Counted from the first letter of the stretch, positions 52,412-61,602 are shown. The stretch: 64,000 nucleotides of DNA from Chloroflexota bacterium (GCA_016887485.1 CP069394.1:2294001-2358000); one strand, 5' to 3'. The notes: generated from the sequence alone by a model not told the origin. Program-made: numbers and translations.

Positions 52412-53050
52412 ATGGATAAATTTATCGCTGTTGCGGGAAATATTGGCGTGGGAAAATCCACTCTTGTAAGGTTGATCAGTGATGAACTGGGTTGGTCGCC
52501 TTTTTTTGAGCCAGTTGCTGAGAACCCCTATTTGGCGGATTTCTATGACGATATGCAGTCCTGGGCGTTCCATTCCCAAATCTATTTCCTGATGCGGCGT
52601 CTGCGGATTCACCGGCAGTTGATGAACCGCCCCGGCTCGGTGATCCAGGATCGCAGCGTGTATGAGGACGCTGAAATCTTTGCTCATAACCTGTTCTTGC
52701 AGGATTCCATTACCGATCGTGATTATCAAACCTATCAGGAACTCTATAAGGTTCTGGTGGAGTTTCTGCCGCCACCGGATCTGGTTATCTATTTGAGAGC
52801 TTCTGTGCCCACACTCCTGGACAGAATCGCAATGCGGGACCGTTCATTTGAGCGGACGATCAGTGCAAACTACCTGGCGGATTTGAATGACCTTTATGAG
52901 GAGTGGGTGGAGAACTTTGATCTCTGTCCGGTTCTCACCGTCCCTTCTGATGATCTGGATTATGTCGCCAAACCCCAACACCTGGCACTGGTCATCGAGA
53001 AAGTGCAGGAGATTCTGATCGGCAAGGAAGAAGTCCGTTTCGATCTGTAA
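52412..53050 (+). CDS. Deoxynucleoside kinase (dGK/dAK family)
   Basis: A 212-residue kinase of the salvage pathway that phosphorylates deoxynucleosides. P-loop GNIGVGKST at 9-17, substrate-site EPVAENPYLADFY, QIYFLMRRL, and the DRS motif in DRSVYEDAEIFA, followed by DLVIYLRAS and a lid RDRSFERTIS. ACCAGGAG upstream. A single-gene unit bounded by terminators. Whether it prefers dA, dG or dC is not decided. Confidence 0.9.
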   Translation: MDKFIAVAGNIGVGKSTLVRLISDELGWSPFFEPVAENPYLADFYDDMQSWAFHSQIYFLMRRLRIHRQLMNRPGSVIQDRSVYEDAEIFAHNLFLQDSITDRDYQTYQELYKVLVEFLPPPDLVIYLRASVPTLLDRIAMRDRSFERTISANYLADLNDLYEEWVENFDLCPVLTVPSDDLDYVAKPQHLALVIEKVQEILIGKEEVRFDL

Positions 53051-53080
53051 CAATTTGTTGTATTCAATGCAAATTAATCA

Positions 53081-53116
53081 AAAACAGACGCGTCCGAGCG
53101 TCTGTTTTATTTTTTG
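53081..53116. terminator. Bidirectional terminator
   Basis: AAAACAGACGC (53081-53091) and GCGTCTGTTTT (53098-53108) with a 6-base loop and T/A runs on both sides, between convergent genes. Confidence 0.88.
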
Positions 53117-53138
53117 ATTTATATTGATTATGCTGATT

Positions 53139-53465
53139 TTATTCCGTTAGTTCAGGAATCTCCGCCGAGTCGTTCTCATTCTCCCCCACTGGGGGCAATT
53201 CCTCGCCGCGAGGGGTAACGACCAGTTTGATAGCCGTCCGAACTTTGCCGTCAATCTCAACATCAACAAATTCGGGGACGCAGATAATATCAATACCATC
53301 GTTTACGAGATACCCTTTGGCAAGGATGATTGCTTTTACAGCCTGATTGACTGCGCCAGCACCAATAGATTGAACCTCTGCGTATCGGTGTTCACGCATT
53401 ACACCTGCAATTGCCCCTGCTACGGCAGCGGTTCTGGAATTAGCTGATACTTTTATGACGTTCAT
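53139..53465 (-). CDS. spoVS: SpoVS family protein (Alba-like)
   Basis: A 108-residue protein whose first ~86 residues match stage V sporulation protein S: VIKVSANSRTAAVAGAIAGVMRE, VQSIGAGAVNQAVKAIILAKGYL and DIICVPEFVDVEIDG, followed by TAIKLVVTPR. The acidic tail (GENENDSAEIPELTE) is an extra. SpoVS has an Alba-like fold and is widespread in non-sporulating Chloroflexota and Deinococci, where its role is unclear. Single-gene unit. Confidence 0.93.
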   Translation of the reverse strand: MNVIKVSANSRTAAVAGAIAGVMREHRYAEVQSIGAGAVNQAVKAIILAKGYLVNDGIDIICVPEFVDVEIDGKVRTAIKLVVTPRGEELPPVGENENDSAEIPELTE

Positions 53466-53667
53466 AATCTGTTTCCTTGAATGTGTGTCATTCGAGCCTT
53501 GTGCGAAAAAGTTCTTGAATGAGTGGGGAATACCATTGCCTATTTTCGATTTTACAGGATTTTTATATTTATATCAAGAACCCATATATTCTTTATAAAA
53601 TTCAAGAATTGTCAAACAAAGGGTTCGAAAGCCGCGATTTTTATGTTTCCTTTGCTATAATATTGGG

Positions 53668-54801
53668 CTATTCCACCGGTAACTGGTAGACACGATAGCG
53701 TTTATAAATCCAGCCGCCCATCCGTTCAGCCAGCATGGGGGTCTTGGGGTTGTCGATGGAAGTGAGCGACAGGTCCACCCATTCATAGCCTTTGGCCCGG
53801 GCGCGCTTCAGCATCTCCGAGAAGAGCATCAGGCTGACACCGGAGCCCCAGTATTCCGGCAGCACCAAGACGCTTTTGATCGCCAGGCATTTTGGCGTCA
53901 GGTTCTTATAACGCAGCAGTTTCAGGGTGTCCCAGGGATAGCGCAGGCCATTTAGGTGGTGCAGGATTTCATTGAGGTTGGGGATGCCGGGGAAAAACCC
54001 CACCGTCTGATCGCCTACATCGGCGAAGAGTACCAGCTCAGGGTCGGCATATTTGCGGAACGGCTCCAGGGTGTCATTCAGGGCTTCCCGATCCCAGCCC
54101 ACATAGTCCACCAGGTGGGAGAGGGCCTTGTTGAGCAAATAATGCACCCGGTCTGCTTCCCGGTCCCATTCTTCCAGGCGAGCTTCCCGAATCACCGCGA
54201 CGCCGCGTTCCTTGGCTTTTTCGGCGAGTTTGTGGAGCAACTGGAATTCACGGGTGTCTTTAGTGATGTCCACCGCAAAGGCGATATTATCCGGTCGGTA
54301 GGGTGTGAAGCCGTAATTGACCACTAAATCCTCATAATAGGCTGGGGTGTGACCGCAGCTGATGGCTGGGGGCCGGTCACGGCCTTCGATCAGCACGCCA
54401 TAGGCGGAATCATAGTCCTGGTGAAAGGGACCAATCATCTGGGTCAGGTTATGCTCCTTTGCCCAGTCCCTAACACAATCGAAGAGGGCGTTTGCAACAC
54501 CCTGATCATTGATGCATTCAAAGAAACCAAACATGGCATCCGAACGGTCGCGGGATTCGTTGGAGGAGTGGTCTTCCGCTGCCATGATTGTCCCGGCCAG
54601 CTTGTCGTCCTTATAGACCAGGAAGAAATCTGCTATGCCGTGCTGGTAGAATGTGCCCTTTTCTGGGTCAAGCTGTTTCATGCGGTCAGGCACGAGGGGC
54701 GGCACCCAGAGGGGGTCATCTCTGTAGATCTGCCAGGGAAAAGTCGCATATTGGCGGCGTTGGTGATGGGTTGACACTTTCTGAATGGATATTTGGCTCA
54801 T
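53668..54801 (-). CDS. GNAT-like acyltransferase
   Basis: A 377-residue protein with two fused acyltransferase-like halves. The N-terminal half begins WQIYRDDPLWVPPLVPDRMKQLDP, a motif of a widespread family of uncharacterised GNAT-fold proteins, and contains FGFFECINDQ and GPFHQDYDSAYGVLIEG. The C-terminal half has AIKSVLVLPEYWGSGVSLMLFSEMLKRA (acetyl-CoA loop) and the DLSLTSIDNPKTPMLAERMGGW closing motif. It overlaps the upstream transporter gene by four bases (ATGA), so both are expressed together. Confidence 0.78.
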   Translation of the reverse strand: MSQISIQKVSTHHQRRQYATFPWQIYRDDPLWVPPLVPDRMKQLDPEKGTFYQHGIADFFLVYKDDKLAGTIMAAEDHSSNESRDRSDAMFGFFECINDQGVANALFDCVRDWAKEHNLTQMIGPFHQDYDSAYGVLIEGRDRPPAISCGHTPAYYEDLVVNYGFTPYRPDNIAFAVDITKDTREFQLLHKLAEKAKERGVAVIREARLEEWDREADRVHYLLNKALSHLVDYVGWDREALNDTLEPFRKYADPELVLFADVGDQTVGFFPGIPNLNEILHHLNGLRYPWDTLKLLRYKNLTPKCLAIKSVLVLPEYWGSGVSLMLFSEMLKRARAKGYEWVDLSLTSIDNPKTPMLAERMGGWIYKRYRVYQLPVE

Positions 54802-56165
54802 AATGACTCCTGTTGATCTGTTTGGCTGCGGCGCACTTCGAGTTCCTGAACGACATCATGGTACTCATCCCTGGAGAGGGGGTAGAGGACGGCAAAGATG
54901 ATCCCGCCCACCAGCAGCAGCGCCGGGATCGGGCCCACCACCATCCGGATGCCCGTGATGGTGGATTCGGGCTGAACGGCGGCATTAGGGATATAGCCGC
55001 TGAGGTCCAGCACCGCCAGCGCCAGGGGGACGGCAATCGAATTGGCGACCTTGCTGGCCAGGGTGACGAGGCTGTAGAACATGCCTTCATGGCGTTCACC
55101 GGTCTTCAATTCATCCACTTCGATAGCATCCGGGATGATTGACCAGGGCAGCACATGGGCCGCGCCCACGCCCAGCCCGGCCAGGACGCAAAGCCCAAGC
55201 AGGTAATAGAGTGAACTGGTAGCGGAGACGGTAATCAGCAGGACCTGTACAACCGCCCAGAACGCGATGCCATAGATATAGGCTTTACGTTTGTTGAATT
55301 TCTTGGAGACCCAGTCCCAGAGTGGCAGGGAGATGATGGCTGTGACGAAGATCGTGGCCATGATGATCTCGCTCATATTTTCCCGCTGGACGACATATTT
55401 GATATAAAAAAGCAAGTTGGCTTCGATGATCGCCATGCTGGTCCAGGTGAAAAGATAGATCACGGCGCTGAAAATGAAGGGCCTGTTTTTGACTGCGGCT
55501 TTGAGCGAGTCTTTGAGTTTGGGACGCTCAAGCTGGGTGAAATAGGGACGCTCACGCGTCCCAAAAAAGACCAGGATCAGGGGGGCGGCTGAGGCGATGC
55601 CAAAGATCAGTCCCATCTGAAAAACATTGCCGGCGTTGCCTGGGGCCATCTGGCCGATGATCATCATTGGGACTACGAAGGAGATCAGCCCGCCGAGGAT
55701 GGAAAAGAACATCCGGTAGCCGGTCAACTCGGTGCGTTCATCGTAGTCCTCGGTCAGCTCGGGGGTCAGGGAGAAATAGGGCATGCTGACAAAGGTGACA
55801 ATCCCATCATAGAGGATGTACATCATTGTGTAGAAGATCAGCAGTGCCGTGTGGGAATCGAAGGCGGGTTTGAACCAGAGGAAGGCAAAGACCACGGCAA
55901 ATGGGATCGCGCCGAAGAGTAGGAAGGGACGTCTTCTCCCCCAACGGGTGCGAGTCCGGTCTGAGAGGTAACCGATCAGGGGATCGTTGATATAATCCCA
56001 ACTTTTTCCGATGAATAGGGCGATGGCTACGATGCCCGGCGTTAGCCCGACCACATCTGTCAGGAAAATGGGGAAATAGGCGGCGACAATGGTGCTAGTC
56101 ATGCTAAAGCCGACATCGCCGAAGCCATAGATAAGTTTTGTCAGTCGGGAGAGTTTCTTCATCAA
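54798..56165 (-). CDS. GPH-family sugar:cation symporter (1)
   Basis: A 455-residue MFS transporter of the glycoside-pentoside-hexuronide family: YGFGDVGFSMTSTIVAAY at the start, SWDYINDPLIGYLSDRTRTRWGRRRPFLLFGAIPF (family loop), FVSMPYFSLTPELTEDYDERTELT, and GVGAAHVLPWSIIPDAIEVDE in helix 10 with the conserved D. Substrate likely a sugar or glycoside taken up with H+ or Na+. It overlaps the GNAT-like gene and resembles the gene at 56298. Confidence 0.88.
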   Translation of the reverse strand: MMKKLSRLTKLIYGFGDVGFSMTSTIVAAYFPIFLTDVVGLTPGIVAIALFIGKSWDYINDPLIGYLSDRTRTRWGRRRPFLLFGAIPFAVVFAFLWFKPAFDSHTALLIFYTMMYILYDGIVTFVSMPYFSLTPELTEDYDERTELTGYRMFFSILGGLISFVVPMMIIGQMAPGNAGNVFQMGLIFGIASAAPLILVFFGTRERPYFTQLERPKLKDSLKAAVKNRPFIFSAVIYLFTWTSMAIIEANLLFYIKYVVQRENMSEIIMATIFVTAIISLPLWDWVSKKFNKRKAYIYGIAFWAVVQVLLITVSATSSLYYLLGLCVLAGLGVGAAHVLPWSIIPDAIEVDELKTGERHEGMFYSLVTLASKVANSIAVPLALAVLDLSGYIPNAAVQPESTITGIRMVVGPIPALLLVGGIIFAVLYPLSRDEYHDVVQELEVRRSQTDQQESL

Positions 56166-56191
56166 TAATCCCTGATTTTCCCTTGTAAATA

Positions 56192-56226
56192 AAAAACCCT
56201 CTGGCAGGTTGAACCTGCCAAAGGGT
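56192..56226 (-). terminator. Terminator of the second GPH transporter (minus strand)
   Basis: ACCCT-c-TGGCAGGTT and AACCTGCCA-a-AGGGT pair on the minus strand, with a run of A at 56191-56196 giving a U-tail. Confidence 0.8.
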
Positions 56227-56297
56227 CGGTTTGAAATTTATCGTTGGTGCAGTTTGTGATCGGTCAGGATATGCAAACGCGTTCTCCAGGGAAAGTT

Positions 56298-57701
56298 CTA
56301 GGCGACTTCTTCCGCACCGGCGATAGGCTTTTCTTCGGCTTTGGCCTGTTTGCGGGCTTCACGACGGATGCGAAGTTCCTCAACGATCTTGTGATGCTGT
56401 TCCCGAGAGAGGGGATAGAAGAGGGCGAAGACGATCCCACCCACCAAAAGGATGGCTGGAATGGGGCCAATCACCAGACGGATACCGAGAAGGGCACTGT
56501 CGGGTTGGACTGCCGCTCCGGCCTGGTAACCGGTGGCCTGCAGGACGAGTAGGGAAGCCGGTCCGGCGATGGAATTGCCGATCTTGCCCAGCAGGGTGAT
56601 CAGGCTGTAGAACATACCCTCATGGCGTTCGAAGGTCATCCATTCATCCCATTCAATTGCGTCTGGGATGATGGCCCAGGGAAGCACCTGTGCAGCACTG
56701 ACGCCAATACCAGCCATGACACATAAAATCATGATGATCCAGAAGGGTGTCTGCGGGGTGACCATGATAAGCACGATCATCACCACGGCCCAGAAGGACA
56801 CACCGATGATATAGGCCAGCCTCTTATTCCAGTGCTTGGCTGCCCAGTTCCAGATTGGCAAAGCGAAGATGGCGGTGACAAAAATACTTGCCATGATTAA
56901 GCTGCTCTGGCCCTGGCGTTCGAGTATGTATTTGATGTAGATCAGCAGGTTGGTTTCCAGCACCACGATCGTCATCCAGGTCAGCAGGTAGATGCCTGCG
57001 CCGAAGATGAAGGGGCGGTTCTTGAAGGCAGCTTTGAGCGAAGGGATCAGCTTGGGTTGTTTCTCAAGCATGTATTCCTTTTTCTCTCGTGTACCAAAGA
57101 AGACCAGGAATAGGGGGGCAGCAGCGATGGCGGCTGCGATCAGACCCATAACCATCACCTTTTTGGTGTTGTCAGGAACCATTGAGCCGATCACCAGCAT
57201 TGGGAAAACATAAGCTACCAGGCTGCCGAGGATGTTGAAGAGCATCCGGTAGCTGGTCAGCTTGGTCCGCTCATCATAGTCTTCGGTGAGTTCCGGGGTC
57301 AGGGCATAGTAGGGCATGTAAACGATTGTGGCCATGGCTTCATAAATGATATAAGCCACTGAATAATAAATGATGAGACCTGTTTGGCTGAAATTTGGGC
57401 TGAGCCAAAGCAAGACAAAGGAGAGACCGAAGGGGATGGCACCAAAGAGCAGGAAGGGACGCCGGCGACCCCATTTAGAGCGTGTTCGGTCTGAGAGGTG
57501 GCCAACAATTGGGTCGTTGACATAGTCCCAACTCCGGCCGACAAACAAAATGACCGCAGCGAGAGCGGGTGATAAGCCGATGACATCCATCATGAAGATG
57601 GGAAATAGCGAGCTGATGATGGAGTTGTTCATACTGAAACCGAGGTCACCTGTTCCATAGATGATCTTGGTCAGAAACGGCAGCTTGTCCTTCTTGTCCA
57701 T
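56298..57701 (-). CDS. GPH-family sugar:cation symporter (2)
   Basis: A 467-residue paralog of the transporter at 54798 with the same marker segments: TGDLGFSMNNSIISSLFP, SWDYVNDPIVGHLSDRTRSKWGRRRPFLLFGAIPF, YMPYYALTPELTEDYDERTKLT and GVSAAQVLPWAIIPDAIEWDE. ATG 57701 follows AGAGAGGA; an in-frame start at 57734 lacks a site. A hairpin terminator separates it from the first transporter, so the two are separate units, presumably for related substrates. Confidence 0.88.
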   Translation of the reverse strand: MDKKDKLPFLTKIIYGTGDLGFSMNNSIISSLFPIFMMDVIGLSPALAAVILFVGRSWDYVNDPIVGHLSDRTRSKWGRRRPFLLFGAIPFGLSFVLLWLSPNFSQTGLIIYYSVAYIIYEAMATIVYMPYYALTPELTEDYDERTKLTSYRMLFNILGSLVAYVFPMLVIGSMVPDNTKKVMVMGLIAAAIAAAPLFLVFFGTREKKEYMLEKQPKLIPSLKAAFKNRPFIFGAGIYLLTWMTIVVLETNLLIYIKYILERQGQSSLIMASIFVTAIFALPIWNWAAKHWNKRLAYIIGVSFWAVVMIVLIMVTPQTPFWIIMILCVMAGIGVSAAQVLPWAIIPDAIEWDEWMTFERHEGMFYSLITLLGKIGNSIAGPASLLVLQATGYQAGAAVQPDSALLGIRLVIGPIPAILLVGGIVFALFYPLSREQHHKIVEELRIRREARKQAKAEEKPIAGAEEVA

Positions 57702-57904
57702 GTGAGTAGTCCTCTCTGGTGCATGATGATTCATAATTACAACACTAAGGGTGCCTTCAAGTTGTGAAAGAATTGATGATTAATCTCTCGTTCAACAAGG
57801 TATTATTCTGGCTGTTGAATGCAATCCTTAAATAAAAGAAACAACATGATTGTAAATCAATCCATCCATTTCCGCAATTCGCTGGACTCTTGGACGGATG
57901 CGTT

Positions 57905-57940
57905 AAATAAAGAAGGCTGCCCGTTTTATAACGGGCAGCC
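57905..57940 (-). terminator. Terminator downstream of the Gly-rich secreted protein gene (minus strand)
   Basis: GGCTGCCCGTT and AACGGGCAGCC form an 11-bp stem around ttat with TTCTTTATT on the minus strand. Confidence 0.8.
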
Positions 57941-57963
57941 AGGGTCTTAGGTAATTGTTCGGC

Positions 57964-58671
57964 TTACCGACGACCGCCGTTGCCGCCGCCACGCTGACCA
58001 CTACCACTATTGGTGTTGCCAGCCCAGAGGGGGGTACCGTCATCGGTGCGGATGGTGATGCTCTCACCGGTTGTCAGATTGGTCATCTGGCCGATTTCGA
58101 GCAGACCGTCATCATAGAAACCGAGGAAGGACACGCTGTCGCCAACATTGAGGGTGAAACCCATGTCGGTGATGTAGCTGAGGGTGCGGCCGTCGAGATC
58201 GAAGACCGTGCCATCATCCAGAACGATCACAACCAGGTAGGAGGAGACCGATTCGACTGTACCATTGAAGGTGAGCCATTCGTCCACATCGGCAATACCG
58301 TCACCGGTGCCGTCGTGGGGAGCGTCCACGGGTTGGTTGCCGTTACCGACACCAATGCCATAGCCGGAGCCATCTTCGGGGCCGTCCACGTAACCGGTAC
58401 CATCACCGGGGCCGTAGCCAATGGCATCGCCAGCACCATAGCCGTAGGCTTCGCCGTCAGCGATGCAATCATCAACGCCACCATCGAGAACTTGATTTTG
58501 AATCTCTTCGGTGTAACCATTCCTGTTGCCACCATACCCTAATTCGGCGCTCTCATTGAGAGCCAGGGGTTCGGTGTCGAGTCCTTTAGCCAGTGTGCGG
58601 TTGACCGCTCCAAATACCAGCAGTCCAAAAGCCGCTGCTATCAATACGCCTACAAAAACTTTTTTAACCAT
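57964..58671 (-). CDS. Secreted Gly-rich protein with an OB-fold-like domain
   Basis: A 235-residue exported protein: signal/anchor helix (VFVGVLIAAAFGLLVFGAV), a Gly/Asp/Tyr-rich region of about 70 residues (GYGAGDAIGYGPGDGTGY), then a beta-rich domain (FNGTVESVSSYLVVIVLDDGT, LNVGDSVSFLGFYDDGLLEIG) and a Gly/Arg-rich tail ending GGGNGGRR. The beta domain resembles the OB-like domain of small secreted metal/nucleic-acid-binding proteins. It lies 44 bases downstream of the cytochrome-b-like gene in the same direction, opposite the two-component system. Confidence 0.7.
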   Translation of the reverse strand: MVKKVFVGVLIAAAFGLLVFGAVNRTLAKGLDTEPLALNESAELGYGGNRNGYTEEIQNQVLDGGVDDCIADGEAYGYGAGDAIGYGPGDGTGYVDGPEDGSGYGIGVGNGNQPVDAPHDGTGDGIADVDEWLTFNGTVESVSSYLVVIVLDDGTVFDLDGRTLSYITDMGFTLNVGDSVSFLGFYDDGLLEIGQMTNLTTGESITIRTDDGTPLWAGNTNSGSGQRGGGNGGRR

Positions 58672-58715
58672 TGTGTAACTCCAGTTCTTCTAAGATATTG
58701 TTATTGATTCTGGAT

Positions 58716-59348
58716 TTAGATTGATTCTTCAACAGGCTCCAGAATGGCCTGGCCGGTTTGCTTATTAGTTTTATGGGTGCCAAACATCTTGCCGGTAATA
58801 TTGGTGATCCACTTCCAGTGCAGGACAATGTGCAGTAATGCTGTCGCAGCGAAGGTCACGCCGCTCCAGGTATGGATCATGTCCCAGGCGGTCTTATTGA
58901 ACAGGAAGCTTGTTGCTGTTTGGCCACTGGATGGGTTGAGCATGAAGTAGACCCCGGAAAGGCTGCAGATCAGGAAGCTGAGTGCGATGGTGATATCCAA
59001 CAGGATGTTATAGGTCAGGCGAAGGCCGAACCCGTTCCGCTTTTTAGTGATGACCTGCCAGGTCCGAACAGCGGTCCCTTTAATCCAGGTCCAGTGGATG
59101 ATGACATGCAGCAGAGCTACCATGATCGCCAGAGTGCCTGTCCAGGTGTGGAGCAGATCCCAGGTTTGCTTGGAAAAGATCAGGGTCATGTTGTAATATG
59201 GATTACGACCACCCTGATATCCTGTGTTGGGATAGATCAGGAAGTAGATGCTTGTGAGGATAGCCAATATTGCGCTGATCCCGAGGCCAGCATCCAACCA
59301 CCAATTTTGGCGGAGTTTTGGCGTTAATGTTGATTTTCGTTTCTTCAT
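58716..59348 (-). CDS. DUF4405 cytochrome b-like membrane protein
   Basis: A 210-residue membrane protein with two repeated halves of two helices. The repeats carry WDLLHTWTG with LLHVIIHWTWI and WDMIHTWSGV with LLHIVLHWKWI, so four to six His are placed to bind b-type hemes, as in DUF4405/FdnI-like proteins. Probably transfers electrons in the membrane. AGGAG precedes the ATG. It is divergent from the response regulator with 128 bases between, sharing regulatory sequence. Confidence 0.85.
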   Translation of the reverse strand: MKKRKSTLTPKLRQNWWLDAGLGISAILAILTSIYFLIYPNTGYQGGRNPYYNMTLIFSKQTWDLLHTWTGTLAIMVALLHVIIHWTWIKGTAVRTWQVITKKRNGFGLRLTYNILLDITIALSFLICSLSGVYFMLNPSSGQTATSFLFNKTAWDMIHTWSGVTFAATALLHIVLHWKWITNITGKMFGTHKTNKQTGQAILEPVEESI

Positions 59349-59402
59349 AGTTCACTCCTAAACGTTCAAATCTTACGTTCTTTATGATAGATGGCACTGT
59401 TG

Positions 59403-59470
59403 GAGAAGCAATGGAGAAGATGTGAAGAAGTTGTGAAGATAAAACACCCGGGAACCGAAGGGGCTATAAT
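59403..59470 (+). promoter_or_regulatory. Response-regulator promoter with paired direct repeats
   Basis: GGAGAAG at 59403 and 59414 and TGTGAAGA at 59422 and 59433 are two pairs of direct repeats each 11 bases apart, as bound by OmpR/PhoB-type dimers. They lie 24 bases upstream of TATAAT (59465-59470), which has a poor -35, fitting positive autoregulation. The -10 ends six bases before the ATG. Confidence 0.6.
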
Positions 59471-59476
59471 AATGTC

Positions 59477-60166
59477 ATGACCACAGTATTGATCATAGAA
59501 GATGAAAAAGAGCTGTCCAATGTCCTGAAAGCTTATCTGGAGCGCAGCGGCTATGACGTTTTGGTTGCCAATCGCGGTGACCAGGGGCTAGCGCTTTGGG
59601 AATCCAATCACCCCGATATGGTTTTACTCGATTTGAACCTGCCCGGAATGGATGGGATTGACATTGCCAGGAAGATCCGCCAGACGGATGACACCCCACT
59701 GATCATTACCACCGCCCGGGTGGAAGAGCTGGATCGGCTGTTGGGGCTTGAGATGGGTGCGGATGATTACATTACCAAGCCATTTTCCCCGCGGGAGGTG
59801 GTAGCCCGGGTGAAGGCCGTGCTGCGGCGGGTGCAGAAGCCTGCTGCAGAGCCTGTTGGCACATTGCAGATCAATGATCTTGAGATTGACCCGCAGGAAT
59901 TCACCGTCACCCAGGCGGGCGAGGTTTTGGACCTGACGCCGACTGAATTTTCGATCCTGGCAACCCTGGCGGAACATCCCGGATGGGTTTTCTCCCGTTT
60001 GCAGCTGCTGGAGGCCTGTCAGGGCGTGGCTTATGAAGGTTATGAACGCAGCATTGACGCGCATATCAAGAACCTGCGCAGCAAGTTGAACGATGACAGC
60101 AAGGACCCTCAATATATTGAGACGGTCTTTGGCAAGGGGTACCGCTTTAAGAAAGAGAGTAAGTAA
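59477..60166 (+). CDS. OmpR/PhoB-family response regulator
   Basis: A 229-residue regulator. Receiver domain with acidic pair Glu8/Asp9 in IIEDE, phosphoacceptor Asp52 in VLLDLNLPGMDG, Thr79-type switch in IITTAR and Lys in DYITKPF; winged-helix output from about residue 125 with LDLTPTEFSILATLAEHPG, RSIDAHIKNLRSKL and YIETVFGKGYRF. It starts without a ribosome site, as a leaderless gene. The sensor kinase begins two bases after its stop. Confidence 0.95.
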   Translation: MTTVLIIEDEKELSNVLKAYLERSGYDVLVANRGDQGLALWESNHPDMVLLDLNLPGMDGIDIARKIRQTDDTPLIITTARVEELDRLLGLEMGADDYITKPFSPREVVARVKAVLRRVQKPAAEPVGTLQINDLEIDPQEFTVTQAGEVLDLTPTEFSILATLAEHPGWVFSRLQLLEACQGVAYEGYERSIDAHIKNLRSKLNDDSKDPQYIETVFGKGYRFKKESK

Positions 60167-60168
60167 TT

Positions 60169-61602
60169 ATGCGTTGGCGGCTGCTTGGCTCCTTTGCACT
60201 GATCATTTTAATCGCCCTGGGTACAGTGGCGGTGGTGGCGCGGTATACAACTCAGCAGGAAGTGGAAACCTTCCTGATCCACGGCGGCCAGATTGGGTTG
60301 GAAAACCTTGCCGCCAATTTGGAAGATTATTATGCCGAAAATAGCAGCTGGACTGGGGCGGAGGATGTATCCACAACCGGCTCAGGCGCGAATACCACCA
60401 GCGGTACTGGGAGTGGGCGCGGCCAGGTTGGGCGTTCGGGCACGGGGGCCACTGGTGCCAATGAGAATGCTGCTGGCAACCCCTCTGCGGGGGTCAATGC
60501 CAATGATCATGTTGTGACGGACCCCGCTGGAACGGTAGTGCTGAGTCCCGATGAGATCGAAGTCGGCACCCAGGTAACTGAAAATATGCTGTCGCAATCC
60601 ATTGTCCTGGAAGTGGATGGTGAGGTTGTGGGTTATCTCATCCCTGATGGCGGGATTGCGGATCTGCCGGATGATTTTGATGAGCTGCTGATCGAGCGGG
60701 TGAACAACGCCTCGCTTTTGGCGGCGGGCATCTCCGGTGGGATCGCTATTGTCCTCGCGTTGATTCTCTCCTCGTTGATCCTCCGGCCGGTGCATGGGCT
60801 GACCAAGGCCGCGAACCAAATGGCGGAAGGCGATCTATCCCAGCGGGTGAAGGTTCGCGGGGGCGGGGAACTGGCATCACTGGGAAAATCTTTCAATAAA
60901 ATGGCTGTATCATTGGAAGACGCTGAAGACCGGCGTCAATCGATGACCGCTGATATTGCCCATGAATTGCGTAATCCTCTTGCTATCCAGCGGGCGCATC
61001 TTGAAGCCCTGCAGGATGGTGTGTATCCGCTGACCCTTGAGAACCTTGCCCTGATCGGCGCGCAAAACCACCAGTTGACCCGTTTGGTGAACGATTTACG
61101 GACGCTGGCTTTGGTGGATGCCGGGGAACTTTCCCTGAACATGCGCAATGTGGACCTCAACGCGATGTGCAAGGACCTGGCAGCCCGGTTCCAGCCCCAG
61201 GCGGATGGTAAAAAGGTTGGGATTGAATCGGTCTGTCCATCCGGATTAATGATCGCTCTGGGTGATAGGGAGCGTTTGCAACAGATCCTTGATAACCTGA
61301 TGCAGAATGCCATGCGGTATACTCCTGAGGGCGGCATGATTGAGATCAGCCTGCAACGTCAGGGCCATTCCGCGATCTTTGCGGTGCATAACAACGGACC
61401 AAGTATTCCCAATGATGTGCTGGAGCATCTCTTCGAGCGCTTCTATCGCGGCGATAAAGCCCGTGACCGGGCCAGCGGTGGGACTGGTTTGGGATTGGCC
61501 ATTGCACGCAAACTGGCTGAGGCGCACGGCGGCTCTTTGATCGGTGAGAACCATCCGGCAGGTGGGGTGGTTTTCAAGCTTGTGCTGCCTTTGAATGAGT
61601 AG
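60169..61602 (+). CDS. Sensor histidine kinase
   Basis: A 477-residue kinase. First membrane helix 5-25; an outer sensor region of about 160 residues containing a Gly/Ser/Thr-rich stretch (TTGSGANTTSGTGSGRG) of unusual low complexity; second helix (ASLLAAGISGGIAIVLALILSSLILRP); HAMP; HisKA with His265 in ADIAHELRNPLAIQ; and HATPase with NLMQNAMRYTPEGG, NNGPSIPNDVLEHLFERFYR and GGTGLGLAIARKL. Its partner is the regulator just upstream. The stimulus is unknown; the neighbouring heme protein suggests a redox-related one. Confidence 0.94.
   Translation: MRWRLLGSFALIILIALGTVAVVARYTTQQEVETFLIHGGQIGLENLAANLEDYYAENSSWTGAEDVSTTGSGANTTSGTGSGRGQVGRSGTGATGANENAAGNPSAGVNANDHVVTDPAGTVVLSPDEIEVGTQVTENMLSQSIVLEVDGEVVGYLIPDGGIADLPDDFDELLIERVNNASLLAAGISGGIAIVLALILSSLILRPVHGLTKAANQMAEGDLSQRVKVRGGGELASLGKSFNKMAVSLEDAEDRRQSMTADIAHELRNPLAIQRAHLEALQDGVYPLTLENLALIGAQNHQLTRLVNDLRTLALVDAGELSLNMRNVDLNAMCKDLAARFQPQADGKKVGIESVCPSGLMIALGDRERLQQILDNLMQNAMRYTPEGGMIEISLQRQGHSAIFAVHNNGPSIPNDVLEHLFERFYRGDKARDRASGGTGLGLAIARKLAEAHGGSLIGENHPAGGVVFKLVLPLNE

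Noticed and set aside
57955-58542. Long plus-strand frame opposite the Gly-rich secreted protein
   Set aside because: Its composition (repetitive Val/Ala/Thr/Gly) is the mirror of the Gly/Asp-rich coding strand; the minus-strand gene has a ribosome site, signal helix and terminator.
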